From Trujillonella humicola (GTDB lineage: Bacteria > Actinomycetota > Actinomycetes > Mycobacteriales > Geodermatophilaceae): a DNA stretch of 64,000 bases. The notes below the pieces were generated by a model, which saw only the letters and a program-made list of their open reading frames with translations, was not told where the DNA came from and ran no database searches. Shown here in pieces: positions 61,754-64,000 of this stretch. The translations under genes were made by a program, and so were the position numbers. Numbering within the stretch: position 1 is the stretch's first letter; each line of letters begins with the position of its first letter. The stretch spans positions 1 to 64,000 of the forward strand of contig NZ_JBJNRJ010000007.1 in assembly GCF_046233715.1 (NCBI RefSeq). Reading direction: 5' to 3'.

Positions 61754-64000
61754 CTACACCGGGGTGATCGACAGGGTGAGGTTGCGGCGGCCCTCGTCGG
61801 AGCGGGCGGTCGCGAGCCGCTCGGCGGACGGGGTGCCGTACTCGGTGGTGCGCTGCCGGGCCGGCCGGCCGATGGCGGCGGCCATGGCCTCGAGCTCGGC
61901 GATGGTCTTCAGCGAGCCGTTCTCGCTGCCGGCCATCCGGCTGATCGTCTCCTCCATGAGCGTGCCGCCGAGGTCGTTGGCCCCGCCCTGCAGCACGGCC
62001 TTCGTGCCGGCCTCGGCGAGCTTGACCCACGAGGTCTGGATGTTGGGGATCCGGCCGTGCAGCAGCAGCCGGGCGACGGCGTGCACCGCCCGGTTCTCCC
62101 GCACCGTCGGCCCGGGACGGGCGACCCCGGCCAGGTAGATCGGCGCGTTGTGGTGCACGAAGGGCAGCAGCACGAACTCGGTGAACCCACCGGTGTCGTC
62201 CTGGATCCGCGCCAGGGTGCGCAGGTGGGCGACCCAGTGCGCGGGGGTGTCGACGTGGCCGTACATCATCGTCGAGGTGGTCGGGATGCCCACCCGGTGC
62301 GCGGTGGAGATGATCTCGATCCAGGTGGCGGCGGGCAGCTTGCCCTTGGTCAGCACCCAGCGGACGTCGTCGTCGAGGATCTCCGCCGCCGTCCCCGGCA
62401 CGCTGTCCAGGCCGGCCTCCTTGGCCGCGGTGAGGAACTCGGCGAACGACAGGCCGGTGCGCGCCGACCCGTTGACGATCTCCATCGGGCTGAACGCGTG
62501 CAGGTGGATGCCGGGCTGGCGGCGCTTCACCTCCCGGGCCAGGTCGAGGTAGGCGGTGCCGGGCAGGTCGGGGTGGATCCCGCCCTGCATGCAGATCTCG
62601 GTGGCCCCGGCGGCCCACGCGCGGTCGACCCGCTCGCCGACCTCGGCCAGGGAGAGGGTGTAGGCGTCGGCGTCGGTGCGCCGCTGGGCGAACGCGCAGA
62701 ACCGGCAGCCGGTGTAGCAGACGTTGGTGAAGTTGATGTTCCGGTTGACGACGTAGGTGACGTCGTCGCCGTTGACGTCCCGGCGGACGGCGTCGGCGAG
62801 CGCGCACAGCGCCTCGAGGTCCGGCCCGTCGGCGCCGAGCAGCGCCAGGTACTCGGCATCCGACAGGCCGGCCGGGTCGCGCTCGGCATGGTCCAGCGCC
62901 GCGCGGACCTCGGGGTCCCCGGCGGTCAGGGCGGTGGAGTGCCCGTCGCGGGCGCTCTCGGTGCGGGAGCGCAGCTCGGCCCAGTCGCCGTAGACGGCGT
63001 CGAAGTCGCTGCGCCGGTCGCCGGTGCGCCCGGTGGTGTCGACCTCGACGTGCAGGTCGACCCGGCCGGTCGACGTCCACGCCTCGTCCGGTTCCTGCCA
63101 CGGCAGCCCGGCCGGGACCCGGTCCTCCACGGCCAGCCCGTCGGGGCCGGCGAGCGCGGCGACGTGCGGGCGCACCCGCGGGTCCAGCCACGGCTCGGGC
63201 TGCGTGACGTACGGCGGCTGGGCGGCCAGCCGCTCGCGCAGCGTGAACCCGGCGTCGGTGGTCAGCTCGGCGAGCTTGTCGATGTTGGGCCACGGCCGCT
63301 CGGGGTTGACGTGGTCGGGAGTCAGCGGGCTCACGCCACCCCAGTCGTCGACGCCGGCGCGCAGCAGCAGCCCCAGCTCGGTGGTGTCGGACAGGTTCGG
63401 CGGGGCCTGCACCCGCGCCTTGGGGCCCAGCAGCAGCCGGGTGACGGCGACCGCGGCGACGTACTCCTGCAACTCCAGGTCGTCGGCGGCGGCCATCGCC
63501 GTCCGCGGCTTGGCGCGGAAGTTCTGGACGATCACCTCCTGCACGTGCCCGTGCCGCTGCGCCGTCGCCCGGATCTGCAGGACGGCGTCGACCCGCTCGG
63601 CCGGCGTCTCGCCGATACCCAGCAGCACGCCGGTGGTGAACGGGACGGCGGAGCGGCCGGCGTCCTCGAGCACCCGCAGCCGGACCGCGGGCTCCTTGTC
63701 CGGGCTGCCGAAGTGCGGACCGCCGGGCTGGGACCACAGCCGGGTCGCCGTCGTCTCCAGCATCATCCCCATTGACGCCGAGACGGGCTTGAGCCGCTGG
63801 ATCTCCTCCCACGACAGCACGCCGGGGTTCAGGTGCGGCAGCAGCCCGGTCTCCTCCAGCACCCGGATCGCCATCGCCCGCAGGTAACCCAGCGTCGAGT
63901 CGAAGCCGTGCGCCTCCAGCCACTGCGCGGCCACCGGCCAGCGGGCCTCGGGCCGGTCGCCGAGGGTGAACAGCGCCTCCTTGCAGCCCAGCGCCGCCCC
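61754..64000 (-). CDS. fbiC: FO synthase FbiC (CofG/CofH fusion), 5' end outside window
   Basis: 748 codons are visible and the frame continues past 64000. The protein joins two radical SAM enzymes that make 7,8-didemethyl-8-hydroxy-5-deazariboflavin (FO), the chromophore precursor of coenzyme F420, from tyrosine and a flavin-pathway pyrimidine. The CofH half carries NINFTNVCYTGCRFCAF, a radical SAM CxxxCxxC cluster motif, and later MQGGIHPDLP, HAFSPMEI, and TTSTMMYGHVD. The CofG half is visible from GCKEALFTLGDRPEARWPVAAQW, but its own cluster motif lies beyond the edge. F420 production is typical of actinobacteria. Confidence 0.96.
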   Translation of the reverse strand, partial: GAALGCKEALFTLGDRPEARWPVAAQWLEAHGFDSTLGYLRAMAIRVLEETGLLPHLNPGVLSWEEIQRLKPVSASMGMMLETTATRLWSQPGGPHFGSPDKEPAVRLRVLEDAGRSAVPFTTGVLLGIGETPAERVDAVLQIRATAQRHGHVQEVIVQNFRAKPRTAMAAADDLELQEYVAAVAVTRLLLGPKARVQAPPNLSDTTELGLLLRAGVDDWGGVSPLTPDHVNPERPWPNIDKLAELTTDAGFTLRERLAAQPPYVTQPEPWLDPRVRPHVAALAGPDGLAVEDRVPAGLPWQEPDEAWTSTGRVDLHVEVDTTGRTGDRRSDFDAVYGDWAELRSRTESARDGHSTALTAGDPEVRAALDHAERDPAGLSDAEYLALLGADGPDLEALCALADAVRRDVNGDDVTYVVNRNINFTNVCYTGCRFCAFAQRRTDADAYTLSLAEVGERVDRAWAAGATEICMQGGIHPDLPGTAYLDLAREVKRRQPGIHLHAFSPMEIVNGSARTGLSFAEFLTAAKEAGLDSVPGTAAEILDDDVRWVLTKGKLPAATWIEIISTAHRVGIPTTSTMMYGHVDTPAHWVAHLRTLARIQDDTGGFTEFVLLPFVHHNAPIYLAGVARPGPTVRENRAVHAVARLLLHGRIPNIQTSWVKLAEAGTKAVLQGGANDLGGTLMEETISRMAGSENGSLKTIAELEAMAAAIGRPARQRTTEYGTPSAERLATARSDEGRRNLTLSITPV

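Overview
The window comes from a very GC-rich actinobacterium. GTG starts are frequent, genes are packed with 1-8 base overlaps, and the gene content includes fbiC (coenzyme F420), mgtE, prfC, GH15 next to zwf, BCCT and MFS transporters, and orn beside tRNA-His. This fits Geodermatophilaceae (Blastococcus, Geodermatophilus or Modestobacter relatives), but that is inference from gene style, not a database match. Three blocks (1-95, about 55268-55396, about 57961-58118) are homopolymeric C/G runs, one with ten Ns. They look like assembly artefacts, so gene order across 55-58 kb should be treated with care.

Layout. 0.1-30 kb is mostly housekeeping and metabolism. A BNR-repeat protein and a MoaD/ThiS protein are followed by prfC, then a reverse-strand glsB-GH15-zwf set, an AI-2E-type exporter and a DUF421 protein. 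Next come a ferric-reductase-like flavoprotein, a P450 coupled to a tiny membrane protein, mgtE, DUF1028, DUF885, glutaminase, a lactate-permease-family transporter with a gamma-glutamyltransferase-like and an isochorismatase-like hydrolase, a BCCT transporter, a GAF-SpoIIE phosphatase, and an SDR-MFS operon divergent from an HxlR regulator.

30.8-45.5 kb is a composite genomic island anchored on tRNA-His (45481-45557). The 3' end of that tRNA plus its terminator hairpin recurs in the same orientation at 30840 and 38590, splitting the island in two. The first half carries a K+(Na+)/H+ antiporter and an arsenic cluster: ArsR, aquaporin, ArsC, an FAD disulfide-reductase-like enzyme, a second LMW phosphatase-type reductase, a decayed third one, and an ArsO-like monooxygenase, with no arsenite pump. 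The second half is a copper cluster: a Csp-like cysteine-rich protein, two DUF305 proteins, a BNR lipoprotein, a DUF6153 protein and a CopB-type ATPase behind a CsoR-type operator. No integrase gene remains.

45.6-64 kb returns to chromosome backbone: orn, two uncharacterised membrane proteins, a TetR-controlled leucine/isovalerate degradation operon (liuB, liuD, liuA), a surface-type protein with a hexanucleotide repeat, a quinone-oxidoreductase-like enzyme, a GGDEF-EAL protein, a CoA-binding protein, and fbiC running off the end.

The most interesting observation is upstream of mgtE. An 18-codon ORF with a strong ribosome binding site (15488 to 15432, minus strand) encodes MDDVPSPLPRGSSPAGAR, whose first ten residues resemble the enterobacterial MgtL leader peptide (MEPDPTPLPR...). 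This suggests an MgtL-like, translation-coupled Mg2+ sensing leader on an unrelated Mg2+ transporter gene in an actinobacterium.
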